From IMG/VR virus record IMGVR_UViG_3300010885_032905, positions 1 through 51,433 of that record: a DNA stretch of 51,433 nucleotides. One strand, 5' to 3'. The position numbers and the translations under genes are program-made. Origin of the DNA: a virus. Positions 16,307 through 27,442 of the stretch are shown here, piece by piece (within the stretch, counting starts at the first letter, position 1; every line of letters begins with the position of its first letter). The notes under the pieces were generated by a model. That model was not told the DNA's origin, did not search any database, and worked only from the letters and a program-made list of their open reading frames with translations.

Positions 16307-19300
16307 TTAGCTCCTCGTTCCAGGGTGATCTTGCAAGAACTTGGCCATGCTTGATTTGCTGTACTGCAGCCCATTTGCCTCAGCTGCCCATCTGTAACCG
16401 CCGGGTATTGCAAGATTTACGCTGGCATCAAGTACAGGTTCCCCTACAACATGGCTTATGCTGCTACCAAATTTCACTTCAGCTCTAGGAGTTGCAAGTC
16501 TCACATTGCGCCAACCTGCAACCGGCGCTGCAGTAAAGCTCACATAGGTGCCAAACATGGATTGGCTTGGATTTTCGACTATGGTATAGGTACCAACCGT
16601 TGCATCGATCTCAGTGTCAACCTGCACAGTTGTTCCAACAGTAACCACTATGTTGCCACCAATAGGCAGGCTGCCTTGTCCTGCAGCAAACAGGGTAGTA
16701 ACGCCATCACCGTCATAGAAGATGCTGTCGTACAATACGCTCACATTGGCAACCGGAGTGTTAAAGGTGCCGCGCTGGAGTTGTTCTAGGAATCCTCGAT
16801 TTGGATATAGTTCTGTTGGCTCGGCTCTCACCGACCAATAGTCTATACGCTCGTCCCCTATCCAAATCGTACCACTTTGATATTCTGTAGGCATACCCAA
16901 CACTGTTATATCTGCAACTTCAATAGCATCACTGTATACGGTAACATCAGACAGCAACCTAGTTCTATTTGCATCGCTCAGCACTGTGCTGGTCTTTTCA
17001 ATATCAGTTGATATAGTTCTCCATGCAATAGCTGGTTTTTCTGGCAGATTAGACATGTATTGTACGTCTATTACATCGTTCAATGTGTGCGCTATGCCAG
17101 GTGCAAAGACCAGTGCAGCATCACCACGGTATTCTGTCTGCCAACCATATGCCTCCCAGGGTACTATGTCCCATCCAGGAATGGCATCAACTGTTATCAG
17201 CTGATAATCGTACATCAGGGTAAGCTGATCGCCCTGCGTTATGTTCTCCCCAGAGTTGTAAACCTGCTGCCATACCATCAATGTGCTATCATCATATGGT
17301 TTGAAAGTTAGCACATAAGTACCCGCCTTGTTGCCCGGTACCACTGGATAGCAAGGTCCAATCAACCTCTGTGCGTTAAAGTCATAGCTGAGATCTTCGT
17401 TATAGGTTATCACCTTGATGATATCGCCAGTGGTAGGCTGGTATGGGTTAGTTTCCCAGCCAAAGTAACCATTCCAACCAATCTCGTCCCAGCCGGGAGG
17501 AGAGTTGTTAAACACCAACAACCCGCCCTGTACTTGGAATGACCAACCGTATGCAGTATCAACTACTACCAAACTAACAGGTGCATTCACTATAGGAGCT
17601 GCATAGAAAACTACGTTAGGACCAACAATGGTGTAATCGTTTCCATAGGTTTGAAGATTGCTACCAACATAAACCAACAACGCTGCAGGATTTTCAGGCA
17701 TATAGATCGCAGCAAACACTGTTTGAATACCATCTGATCTATATTCTTGCACAGATGGCCCTGCGTACTCTAGTCCATTTATCAACAGCGTTGTGCTGTA
17801 ATACTGCGGTTTGGTGCTGCTAGGCGGTGGATATAGCGCATAGAAATACTGTCCAGTTTCAGCAGGAATTATTTGGTCTCTGACTATGCTGAAATTGGTA
17901 TTACTAAATGCTGATATTACCAATGTGCTATCGTTGGGTGGTGCAGGATCGATTGTTATTATCTTGCCTGTAGCTGTGATTGCAGCATTAATGCCATTCT
18001 GCAGCATGACACCGTCTAGGGTTATCATCGCAAAATTGATGTCATCATTGGGTAGTGGCGATCCGATAGCAAATCGAGTCTGAGATCCGTCGCCGGTGAA
18101 TATGTCCTGTGATAGCATGTTAGTAAACAATGCAGCAAATGTTGCATCTGTTCCGTTTCCAGTCGTGCTGTTTTGGGCTATCGGAGATGTTGGATGCAGG
18201 CTATAGGTGCCCTGGTTGCCCATGATAGCTGCAAATATACCCCACTGTATGTCAATCACAGATCCTGCGCCTGCACCGTTGGTGGTGTAAGAGTAGGATA
18301 GTGGCACGTATTGGTATATACCACCCTGTGTTATGCTTAATCCTGTGATAGCTCCGGTTCCTATCTCTATATTAGTGACCGTAAGCTCTACCTTATAGGT
18401 TTCACTGGTAGCGTAATCGTCTTCTAGGATCAGAACATCGCCTATTTCATAACCTCGGCCGCCATCCAAAATACTTGTCTGTGCGGCTGTAACCTCATTC
18501 ACTATGACCTGAGCAGCATCACCGTTGGCTGTCAATCCACCTGCCAACGCAATGCTATCGCCAGGCAGATAACCGTATCCGCCTGTAACCACAGATACCT
18601 GTTTGATACCCAGTCCTGTTCCACCCGCAGATATGGTTAAAATCTGCAGAGTTTTGCCAGTTGGTGGCACTGGGAATACAATCTGGTTAGTAGCCCAATT
18701 GATCACGTAATCAGCTGTGATACCGTAATCCAACAACACACCATCCATCTGTACCAGCACTGCTGCAGTGTCCATTGGTTTGATTCCCATGGCAAAGTGA
18801 TCAGCCTTACCATCTAGATCATAAACTCTGGTATAAATGATAGGCGACCCACCCGATGGCTGAGAATACACATCCATCCTAGTGCTTTCTAGCAATCTCG
18901 CAGTGTATAATTCTTCTGGATGGTTTTCGCCGACATACGGCTGCAAGAATTGATTACCGTCATTGATGATATCGATTGGTCCGGTTGGTGCGGGCAAGAA
19001 GGTGGTACCAACATATAGCATGAATATGTTTGGAGACGAGTTGCTGTCTGGCGGTACGTTGAATACCAAGGTCTGACCGCCCCAAACTGGCTGGAATGCT
19101 GCACCGTATCCACTGCCCATGGCATATGGTTGATATGACACTGGGATAACATCACCCTTGAATAGATCATATTCGCCGCTAGTATCCAATGTCCATGCGG
19201 TTATCGCACCATATTCGTCCACAGCTGCAACAGTTATATCAGTGGCTGCCAGTCTGGGCACTAGATCCAATACCAGCTTGTCACCTATCGCATATCCAGC

Positions 19301-22300
19301 ACCACCTGATGCCAATAACAGCGACGTGACATAATTTGGTATTATCCAATCCACGCCATAGTATTGCAGTTGGCTGTTAGCCCAAACCACTACCATTCCC
19401 GGATCTTGTACCAGTCGGCGCAGGTTAAATGCACGTTTTGATCCAGTACCGTAGAATGAATCATAATCTGGTACCACACCACCTTGCACCAATACATCGA
19501 GGTAATTGGTAAATGCAGACTGATCTGCGTCCCAGCCTGTTGGTGCACCCCAAGGGGCTTTCTGCCAGCCAGGCGAATAATCGAAACCAAGGCTATCCAT
19601 TATGATGCCACGATAATCACTGTTGGTGATAAGATTTGGATCGTCTTTGCGTATCATGTTTGCAGTAGGAGAATAGAATTCTACGATCCTGTCAAATGCA
19701 CCAAAGCTCACGGGTAGATAGGTGTTGTTTTCAAATTCCCAGGCCTTGGCTGCCCATGGATAGCTTTCCCAGCCAATGGATATGCTAGCTACTCTATCAA
19801 AGACCAGTTTCATCTTGAGAGTACGGATCAGTTCTGGATTGGTAAGATAGTTTTGCTGCCATGCATTGACAGTGTTGCCGTGGATGTTGACATTAACATT
19901 GTCAAAGTCAGTGACATAGACTTCGTCAAAATCTGCTAGCGTGCGCTGTGTTATGAATTCTCTGACCTTGACATGGTACGGCTTTATCTCATTGACGTAG
20001 GCCAGCAGCGCATCACTGTAATCAGGCTTGTATATCTCGCTATGGCTCAGTGGTATGTTAAACCCTTCTAGGGTTATGAAACTGGTCTTGAATATCCAAT
20101 CCACGAATCCCTGCTCCACCAGGATATAGTTTATCATGTTGAAGAACAGTTCGTTTAGGTATACCGATTCACCTGGCACATCCGGATTTGGATTGTTGAA
20201 TATCGCGTAGCGCAATCCATCAATGATGTTGCCAAACTCAACATGCGGGAATATATCAAACCCAGTGCTATCAAAAGGAGTAGTGCCAAACAACATGGTA
20301 TTGATGCTACCATTATAAACGCCATCACTGATCTGTATGGTACCATTCTGATAACCTACTGTCACCCATGCTCCAACATTGTTGGTGAGTATCCATTTGT
20401 AGATAGCCCAATAGCCGTCGCCTCGGTTGAGAACTTTGACAGTGACATTAGCTTGATTGCTGTACTGCTCCCTATCAAGGAGATTAGATACAGTGTAAGT
20501 TGGTATGGTGGCAGCAGTTACACCGCTGCCTATCAGATACCAATCAACATAGTACCAATAATTCGGAGTGTTAAATGCCTGTACAGCTAGGCGAGTCCAC
20601 AGATAATTGCCATTATTGTAATCGTAGCTGTAGAGGTTCCAGAGATTGTTATTGTCAGCACCGCCGAGCACTAACACGGTTGATCCAGACGGTATGTTAC
20701 CTGCTAGGCTATCTCGACTGCTGATGGTTCCCACGGTGTAATCAGCAGCCGGAGCTGGTTGTGCCCTGTCAAAATACTTCTTCCAATCCGAACGATTTAT
20801 GTCAGGTGACAGCAGTATGGTCAGCAGCAGCTGATTAGACTTATCAACATATGACTGTGCAGCTAGTAATCTGTACTTAAACCAACTCTGCCTAGGACGT
20901 ATCAGTGTGCCGTAACGCATTATGTCACTGAGATATGGATCTGGAACGTTTTGATCCTGTCCGTCCTTGCTGGTCAAGCTGTCCTTTAACTTGAGCCAGA
21001 AATAATCACTTGGTATGCTAGTTGGATCATTCTCTCTGACCAGATCCCACTGCTTGTAATCATTTTGATTGTTCTCAAGATGTGTGTACAGCAGGCTAAG
21101 CACGGTTTCTTCACCGCTGAGTGCATACCCAACATTGGCAACAAGTATGTTTCTATCATCTATAGCAGCATACCATCTTACACCGTAGCTAGTAGGATAG
21201 GTGATGATATTAGCTATCTCTAGAGTGGTAACATTCCTCGTAGGAGGCAGTGGTAGCGTAGTTGCATTCTTGACCCAGAAATAATACAACGTTTGAGCTG
21301 TGTATGCAGCTGTGTATGTGGTCAATGTAGTATAGGCAGGATTGCTGGAGTTCAGCACGGTTCCTGACGGTGTGTAATTGATACCGTACTGTACGAAACT
21401 CACTTGGTTTGCAACATAGGTAGCCCATTGATCAGGTGGTACTGGACTTTGTACCCATTCGTACACGTCTACGGTAGTACCCTGTGCTATCTTGCCCCAG
21501 TTCTGCCAACGGTATGCAGTATCACCAATCTCATAATCCAAATATCGTATGCTGCTGAGATCCCACCAGGTCTCACCAATGTGTTCAGGACCCCAGGCTC
21601 TGGCCGAATCGATCGGATATAGCAGCGGGTCTCCGGTATTGTATGCAGCAGGATCGTATATGCTCCTACGATCAAGATTTTTCTGCGCTAGGCTTGGAAT
21701 GAAACCCTTGGCAGGATCATAATATTCAAGGTATGCATAGATGCTACCAGAAGTCTTGTTGTATAGTTTGCCCTGCAGCATCAAAGCTGCATCTACCTTA
21801 GGCTGCTGACTACGCTGTGGCATCCAGTCGCCGTTGATATAGCTGTACACTGTCCAACCGCCGCGACCGTAAGCAGTGTGGTCAACATAGGCCACGTCGC
21901 CGGGCTGCCAACCGCCCAGAGGTGGATATTGATCTCTGTCTGTTTCGGTAGAATATCGAATGCGCTTGTAGGAATAGAACTGCCCGCCCGATCCCAGAGA
22001 ATAACTGCTAACCGGAACCGTAAAGCTATTGCCGTTGCCGGTTACATTGCTGACAACAAACGTGCCTTCTAGTGCAGTCACATTGCTGATACCCGTGAGC
22101 ACCACGATATCGCCGGTACCAACATCCACGTTGCCTGAACAATTTATGATGGTAGGTATGCCAGAATTAGCTGGAGCTGTGTTGATTACGTTAACAGGTG
22201 CTTGATTAAACTGCCAGACTGTCCATCCCTGTTTGTCATCTATGTACTGCCATACAGTGTCCCCGTTTTTCATTGGATTAGACGTGAGAGCCTGCGTGCT

Positions 22301-25300
22301 CCACAGGCTGGTAAGCATGCTGAGGTTTGATACGGTATAGGTGGTTTCGCCCTGCAGTACGTATCCCGATGTAGGCAAATCTACTTTATAGTCCTGATCA
22401 AGGCTGCTGCGGATCGGAAATAGCGGGTTGGTCTCGCTGCTATAACTGGTCGGAGGTACTACTATCTTTGGATCATTTGGTATGAGTACTATCACACCGT
22501 CTAGATCCTTGTCGCTGGTCTGCTTACCAAAAACAGTGATCTGTTGAGGATCGTTAATGTATTGGTTCTGAGGTATTATGAAATCAATGCCTATGTTCAG
22601 AGCAGTGCTACCAAATCTAGATGCTCTTAGCGCATATTCTTCGTAATAGCTGAAATCGCTGGTAACTGGTATGATGCTATTGTTACGCAATAGCTTGCTG
22701 ATAGCGCCCCTAGTGCCCTTCTGTCTTATGAATCCCTGATAGAACTGGAATTCTGTTGAATCTTCTAGCAGAAGATTCTGCAGATACAACCTCTGCTGGA
22801 ATCCGATCTGGTGCTTGGCTAGATTTGAAATCGCAGTTACATCTACGGCTGCCAAGCTGGTGCCACTTACTACCAAGTTGCCAGTCACAGGATCTATGCT
22901 GGTATAATTTTTTGGTTGTTCAATGTTGTAATACTTGCGGAAATCATCGGCTGTCTTTTCAAAATTAGGCACGGTGTTCCACTGATTGTCAGTGCCATTT
23001 TGATACAAGAAATAACCTGGAGCGTCGACACGACCATTCCAATCGTTGGTCCTATATGCGTATAGCTTCAATCTCGGCTGTGCTATATTGTACAATGGGT
23101 CATAGATGGTATCACCAAATGCTGTTTGGTTGTCTATCAGTATTACGCTTTCCAATGTGCTACTGAATAAACGCATGCCGTAGATGTTCTGTGGTCCTAT
23201 CGCATTGATTGTTATCGTATTATCATAGCGCAGAACTTCCAGATTTGGACCATCAATGCGTCCGCCAGCCTTGTCAATCACAGGATAGGTGCCGCTGATT
23301 ATGCCGTTAACAAACTGCACATTACCAAATGCTTGCTGGTACTTTGCAGTGATAGCTAGCGGACTCAGAGTTATGAAGTTACCGTTAGCCCAATTGCCTT
23401 GGCTCCAGAAAAGGAATTCTCGTCCAGCTTGAACCCAGTCTAGCGTGGTGTTACCATCCTGGTCGTATTGGTCAAAGATCCATCCTTGGAATTCTTGATA
23501 GCGTTGCAGGCTAATCAAGAAATCAAAGACTTCTTGTTTGGTAGCAAAGATCGTGCCGTACTGTACTTCTTCTGCAGCCTTAACTGGCGTTTGATACCAC
23601 GTGACTCTGTCATTGCCTACTACCAGAGTGCTCTTGGCACCAAATTTATTGCTAGGTATTATCAAGAAGTACTGATTGACACCGTCGTAGCCCAGCACCT
23701 TCCATCCGTTCTGCACCTGCGTGATTATTACACCGCTATAGAAACTGGTCCTTATGCTGGCACTGCGGTAGAGATATGTCTTGACATTCTCAGTGGGTAT
23801 GAGCTGAGTGCTGTAGCCAATCTGTCCAAAGCTATCAACAGCGAGGTAGCTGTTGCTGCCAATGAATCCGCCTACCTGATGAGCAAGCTGCACGTTGGTA
23901 CCGCGCACTATGTTGCCTAGATACTGTGTGATGTTTAGATTCTGGCTGATCACATATTCACTGATCCAGTGCTGTACACCACCGCTACCATAGTAGGTCA
24001 GGGTGCTTTCGTTTGGTACCTGGATGTTACCACCGACTGCACTAGGATTCTCCCTGTGCACATACAGCTGGCTGTTAGGCCGCCTGTTATTGGTATCTAT
24101 GTAGATCCACTGATCGGTCTCCTGTTCAGAGAACACGTTAACATTTCTCAGGGTATCCCAGTTGTATTCTATGAACTGAGCAGGTTTCATTAGATAGCTG
24201 TATTCTGCCACCACGAAGTTATATTCGTTGCTGTAATACCAAACTGATTCAACTGGAGCGCCATCTCCAAACTGCCAGTCAGCTTTGGCCTGCTCAGTGC
24301 TAGGTAAACTGGCAACTGTGCCAGCTGCCAGCGGCGGGAGCAGATTTCCCTGTTCATCAACGGGTATGCAATTCAGCAGTCCTGGTCGCACTCCTGCTAG
24401 ATAAATGCCTGCACGCGGTCCTTGCCTGATCAAACCTGCTGCCAAATCTTCCCACATTGCAGTGTTACCGCGTGTGTACGGAGCTGGACCATATTCATCT
24501 GTCCACCAGCTTGGTTGCTGGCTAAATCCCAGCATTTCCCAGGGTGCTAGATGCGGACGATCAGTGTCATAATACCAACGGTAGATGCCCTGCCAATAGC
24601 CGGGACCGTATCTACCATTGCGATCGGGGCAGTTTGAATAATTCCAGGTAAACTGATCGTTTTGATCATAGGTCGTATTAGCGCGATAATCAACCTGATT
24701 GTTTATGACCCACTTGTCGAACATGGGATAGTTGATGCTCAAGAACTCTTTCAGTGTGAAGTCACTGTTGCGCCAACGACCCGGCGTGTAAGGAGTGATA
24801 TCAAATGCTAGCTGGGCCTGAGGGTCCATATATGCATTGGGCATGTTATTGAATAGATCCAGTTCGAACTGCAACCACGCAGCTGCAACCGGATTGGTTA
24901 GCTGTGCAGGATTAGACGTAGATTGCTGTCCATACATGATGGTACCCAAAGGCATGCCGTCGTAGGCCATGATGATCCTAGCACCGTTGTGGCACTGGAT
25001 GGCAAGATGCATGCCTTGCAGATATACCACAGGTTGATATGCTGGGGTCACACCAAGTCGGGTAGCAGTGGGTGGCACGTATGTGGGATTAGTGCTCTTT
25101 AGATGGGTATAACCACCCTTTGGACCATCTGGACCGCTATTAGCCCAAGGACTGGCTGGATTTTTGCCAAGGTTTATCTGTTTGTAGGCAGTGTTTACCC
25201 AGGTCTCTGGACTCTCGGCTGCTGTGTATCCGTTTCTCCACAGGTTTAACAATGCGTTTATGAAACGATTGTAGAAGCGATTATAATCGCGTTGTGCAAA

Positions 25301-27442
25301 TTGCATAGCCAGCATTGGATCTGTCTTGCTCTGCACCGAATTAATACCCACAGTCACGTTACTGCTGGACAGTATCATTGGTTTGATCAGAGGAGCTCTG
25401 TTCTGCAATATGGCCAAACCAAGTCCACGTATCTGAGGAGTATCGCGCCAGTTATTATTGTTGTGCGGCTCGCCTTCAAATCCAGGTTGATTTATCAATA
25501 TCGTTTCAAACTGTTGCAGGAACTGGCTCTGCGTGACAGATGAAATCTGCAGATTGTTGGGGTTGGCCCGCAGGTTTGGTGGTACCTCGTAGTACCCATT
25601 GCGATGTATTGGGCTGCTGTTGCTCCAGCTCCTGATGTTTACACGCTGTCCATAAACAGCAGGTACTGCAAGCTTTACAATGTTATCAGATACTGTGTAA
25701 TCTACACCTTGCTTCAGCAAAACAGATTGCTGATCATAGATCAGTGTAACGTATATGCTGGGCAACAATCCAGGATTTGCAGCTGGTATCTGATCGATAA
25801 CGAACGAGTCTGTGGTAGCATTTACGGTATAATCGTTTACGATGTACTGCCTGCTTGGTTCGGGAGACCTATACCACTCGTTATTGAATTCAAATCCCTG
25901 CGGCTTGTTGTTCCTATAGTAAGCATAACCATATATAGGAGTATCAGCAGCGTCGCTGACATATTGATAGGTCTGACTGACGATGGCATTATCAAACACA
26001 TAGTTACCAAACTGGTCAGTCTTGGGTGAGAATCCAAGTTCGGTATCAACTGCAGCATATACATCCTGCTTGTAGGTAAAGACAGTGTTGCCCGCAAACG
26101 TGCTGCTTGGATAGATGCTAGGATCGTCTAGTGCGTTACCATCGTAGTCATACAGCATGAATTTAGGTGCCTCGAACGGCACTCGCTGCTGCGACCTCTT
26201 CCACGCAGTACCATCATACCAATATTGCACATGTCCAATGTATGAACCAGTGGCTGATAATGGTATGGTATCAAACAGGCACAGTATGGTTTCACCATAC
26301 ACAGGAGGACCTCCAATCAAGGTCAAGGTTATCACGCCAACCGTGGTTAAACCTTCTACTTGATAGACTCGATTGTTAACCAATGAATTAGTATCACCTG
26401 TGACCAAGATGGTGTCACCGTCTTGTAGATAGATACCAGGGAACACAGTGTACGAAGTTTGACCTACTATGCTAGTAAACACATCAGATACATCTGATAG
26501 CACATAGGTCACGTTTGGACGTCCTATGTAACCGTTGTTGTATAGCTGCATGTCAGATTCAAATTCTATTATAGGACGTGCTGCTCTCTGCTGGAATGAA
26601 GCAAATACCGATGTCTTTGATTTGACTAGGACATCTATATGGAACCAACGGTTGTTGCTGCTCCACTGGTTAGTAGGATGCTTGCTACGACCTATGGTTA
26701 GATAGTCCTTAATATAAAGCTGATCGTCGCCGTCCCAGCCCAGCGTGTCCCATGCACGTTCATCCCAGTTAGGATCTAGATACTCAGGGGTAGCGATCAA
26801 TTCTATGTCACGACCAACACCGTTTATGAGAAATGGATTACCATTCAGTGCTAGATCCGAATCATTGGTTGTCTGTATCACCAATCCGGTGGTGAACACC
26901 AGAGGTTCATTGATTATCTCACCAGTGCTGCTCAGCTGATATGGACCAGGATAGGTATACTGTCTCTGTCCGATAGCTGTGCGATTGAGATCCGTGTTTG
27001 CCAGCAATATAACTGGATCAGGACCTGCTGGTATCCAATAATATTTGGTATAATTGATCAGCTTATCTATATCAATCGGCGGCGACCAGCTGTAGTATTC
27101 CTGTTCAAACAGCCTGCTTTGATTGTCAATGTTTGCACCCTGGAACTGCAGAGCATTGACGAAATCATGATAGAACATGATGTTGGTAACAGCACCGCTG
27201 TTCAAGTTAGTGCTAACGCTGGTCTCAGGCAGCTGATAATCTGCGCGAGATTTGGTTGGTTCTCCCACATAGAAATCAGTCATAGGGTCGTAGTAGCTTG
27301 GTTTGGTCCCTATGTAACCGTTAATGAATTCCACGCTCTCCGGTTGAAATAGATGATCAACCGTAGCCGAGAAGAATTTGGTAAGCGTATCAGTTTGATT
27401 GACGCCTGGTAGAAGTTTAATAGGCCTACGATGTTCAACCAT
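16307..27442 (-). CDS. Giant virion structural protein (3711 residues), downstream of gp6
   Basis: The largest gene of the window. It sits where T4 has gp7 and where T4-like cyanophages carry very large tail-tip structural proteins. Around residue 1560 a segment with LYLQNLLLEDSTEFQFYQGFIRQKGT is of the type conserved in those proteins. The region from about 2700 has repeated GGxGYxxGDxLxL turns (near 2710, 2955 and 2995). The last 600 residues carry at least three beta modules beginning DGxxTxF (near 3115, 3240 and 3575), each followed by a VxVxGxxQxxG-type strand. No enzyme motif is evident. It overlaps the gp6 stop by eight bases, so it is translationally coupled to the baseplate wedge gene. 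The exact position in the baseplate is inference. Confidence 0.83.
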   Translation of the reverse strand: MVEHRRPIKLLPGVNQTDTLTKFFSATVDHLFQPESVEFINGYIGTKPSYYDPMTDFYVGEPTKSRADYQLPETSVSTNLNSGAVTNIMFYHDFVNALQFQGANIDNQSRLFEQEYYSWSPPIDIDKLINYTKYYWIPAGPDPVILLANTDLNRTAIGQRQYTYPGPYQLSSTGEIINEPLVFTTGLVIQTTNDSDLALNGNPFLINGVGRDIELIATPEYLDPNWDERAWDTLGWDGDDQLYIKDYLTIGRSKHPTNQWSSNNRWFHIDVLVKSKTSVFASFQQRAARPIIEFESDMQLYNNGYIGRPNVTYVLSDVSDVFTSIVGQTSYTVFPGIYLQDGDTILVTGDTNSLVNNRVYQVEGLTTVGVITLTLIGGPPVYGETILCLFDTIPLSATGSYIGHVQYWYDGTAWKRSQQRVPFEAPKFMLYDYDGNALDDPSIYPSSTFAGNTVFTYKQDVYAAVDTELGFSPKTDQFGNYVFDNAIVSQTYQYVSDAADTPIYGYAYYRNNKPQGFEFNNEWYRSPEPSRQYIVNDYTVNATTDSFVIDQIPAANPGLLPSIYVTLIYDQQSVLLKQGVDYTVSDNIVKLAVPAVYGQRVNIRSWSNSSPIHRNGYYEVPPNLRANPNNLQISSVTQSQFLQQFETILINQPGFEGEPHNNNNWRDTPQIRGLGLAILQNRAPLIKPMILSSSNVTVGINSVQSKTDPMLAMQFAQRDYNRFYNRFINALLNLWRNGYTAAESPETWVNTAYKQINLGKNPASPWANSGPDGPKGGYTHLKSTNPTYVPPTATRLGVTPAYQPVVYLQGMHLAIQCHNGARIIMAYDGMPLGTIMYGQQSTSNPAQLTNPVAAAWLQFELDLFNNMPNAYMDPQAQLAFDITPYTPGRWRNSDFTLKEFLSINYPMFDKWVINNQVDYRANTTYDQNDQFTWNYSNCPDRNGRYGPGYWQGIYRWYYDTDRPHLAPWEMLGFSQQPSWWTDEYGPAPYTRGNTAMWEDLAAGLIRQGPRAGIYLAGVRPGLLNCIPVDEQGNLLPPLAAGTVASLPSTEQAKADWQFGDGAPVESVWYYSNEYNFVVAEYSYLMKPAQFIEYNWDTLRNVNVFSEQETDQWIYIDTNNRRPNSQLYVHRENPSAVGGNIQVPNESTLTYYGSGGVQHWISEYVISQNLNITQYLGNIVRGTNVQLAHQVGGFIGSNSYLAVDSFGQIGYSTQLIPTENVKTYLYRSASIRTSFYSGVIITQVQNGWKVLGYDGVNQYFLIIPSNKFGAKSTLVVGNDRVTWYQTPVKAAEEVQYGTIFATKQEVFDFLISLQRYQEFQGWIFDQYDQDGNTTLDWVQAGREFLFWSQGNWANGNFITLSPLAITAKYQQAFGNVQFVNGIISGTYPVIDKAGGRIDGPNLEVLRYDNTITINAIGPQNIYGMRLFSSTLESVILIDNQTAFGDTIYDPLYNIAQPRLKLYAYRTNDWNGRVDAPGYFLYQNGTDNQWNTVPNFEKTADDFRKYYNIEQPKNYTSIDPVTGNLVVSGTSLAAVDVTAISNLAKHQIGFQQRLYLQNLLLEDSTEFQFYQGFIRQKGTRGAISKLLRNNSIIPVTSDFSYYEEYALRASRFGSTALNIGIDFIIPQNQYINDPQQITVFGKQTSDKDLDGVIVLIPNDPKIVVPPTSYSSETNPLFPIRSSLDQDYKVDLPTSGYVLQGETTYTVSNLSMLTSLWSTQALTSNPMKNGDTVWQYIDDKQGWTVWQFNQAPVNVINTAPANSGIPTIINCSGNVDVGTGDIVVLTGISNVTALEGTFVVSNVTGNGNSFTVPVSSYSLGSGGQFYSYKRIRYSTETDRDQYPPLGGWQPGDVAYVDHTAYGRGGWTVYSYINGDWMPQRSQQPKVDAALMLQGKLYNKTSGSIYAYLEYYDPAKGFIPSLAQKNLDRRSIYDPAAYNTGDPLLYPIDSARAWGPEHIGETWWDLSSIRYLDYEIGDTAYRWQNWGKIAQGTTVDVYEWVQSPVPPDQWATYVANQVSFVQYGINYTPSGTVLNSSNPAYTTLTTYTAAYTAQTLYYFWVKNATTLPLPPTRNVTTLEIANIITYPTSYGVRWYAAIDDRNILVANVGYALSGEETVLSLLYTHLENNQNDYKQWDLVRENDPTSIPSDYFWLKLKDSLTSKDGQDQNVPDPYLSDIMRYGTLIRPRQSWFKYRLLAAQSYVDKSNQLLLTILLSPDINRSDWKKYFDRAQPAPAADYTVGTISSRDSLAGNIPSGSTVLVLGGADNNNLWNLYSYDYNNGNYLWTRLAVQAFNTPNYWYYVDWYLIGSGVTAATIPTYTVSNLLDREQYSNQANVTVKVLNRGDGYWAIYKWILTNNVGAWVTVGYQNGTIQISDGVYNGSINTMLFGTTPFDSTGFDIFPHVEFGNIIDGLRYAIFNNPNPDVPGESVYLNELFFNMINYILVEQGFVDWIFKTSFITLEGFNIPLSHSEIYKPDYSDALLAYVNEIKPYHVKVREFITQRTLADFDEVYVTDFDNVNVNIHGNTVNAWQQNYLTNPELIRTLKMKLVFDRVASISIGWESYPWAAKAWEFENNTYLPVSFGAFDRIVEFYSPTANMIRKDDPNLITNSDYRGIIMDSLGFDYSPGWQKAPWGAPTGWDADQSAFTNYLDVLVQGGVVPDYDSFYGTGSKRAFNLRRLVQDPGMVVVWANSQLQYYGVDWIIPNYVTSLLLASGGAGYAIGDKLVLDLVPRLAATDITVAAVDEYGAITAWTLDTSGEYDLFKGDVIPVSYQPYAMGSGYGAAFQPVWGGQTLVFNVPPDSNSSPNIFMLYVGTTFLPAPTGPIDIINDGNQFLQPYVGENHPEELYTARLLESTRMDVYSQPSGGSPIIYTRVYDLDGKADHFAMGIKPMDTAAVLVQMDGVLLDYGITADYVINWATNQIVFPVPPTGKTLQILTISAGGTGLGIKQVSVVTGGYGYLPGDSIALAGGLTANGDAAQVIVNEVTAAQTSILDGGRGYEIGDVLILEDDYATSETYKVELTVTNIEIGTGAITGLSITQGGIYQYVPLSYSYTTNGAGAGSVIDIQWGIFAAIMGNQGTYSLHPTSPIAQNSTTGNGTDATFAALFTNMLSQDIFTGDGSQTRFAIGSPLPNDDINFAMITLDGVMLQNGINAAITATGKIITIDPAPPNDSTLVISAFSNTNFSIVRDQIIPAETGQYFYALYPPPSSTKPQYYSTTLLINGLEYAGPSVQEYRSDGIQTVFAAIYMPENPAALLVYVGSNLQTYGNDYTIVGPNVVFYAAPIVNAPVSLVVVDTAYGWSFQVQGGLLVFNNSPPGWDEIGWNGYFGWETNPYQPTTGDIIKVITYNEDLSYDFNAQRLIGPCYPVVPGNKAGTYVLTFKPYDDSTLMVWQQVYNSGENITQGDQLTLMYDYQLITVDAIPGWDIVPWEAYGWQTEYRGDAALVFAPGIAHTLNDVIDVQYMSNLPEKPAIAWRTISTDIEKTSTVLSDANRTRLLSDVTVYSDAIEVADITVLGMPTEYQSGTIWIGDERIDYWSVRAEPTELYPNRGFLEQLQRGTFNTPVANVSVLYDSIFYDGDGVTTLFAAGQGSLPIGGNIVVTVGTTVQVDTEIDATVGTYTIVENPSQSMFGTYVSFTAAPVAGWRNVRLATPRAEVKFGSSISHVVGEPVLDASVNLAIPGGYRWAAEANGLQYSKSSMAKFLQDHPGTRS

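Noticed and set aside
16304-16310. CTAAATA on the minus strand just before the 44-residue gene, considered as a late promoter.
   Set aside because: It lies only five bases from the ATG and overlaps the preceding stop, so a transcript starting from it would have essentially no leader or ribosome binding site.
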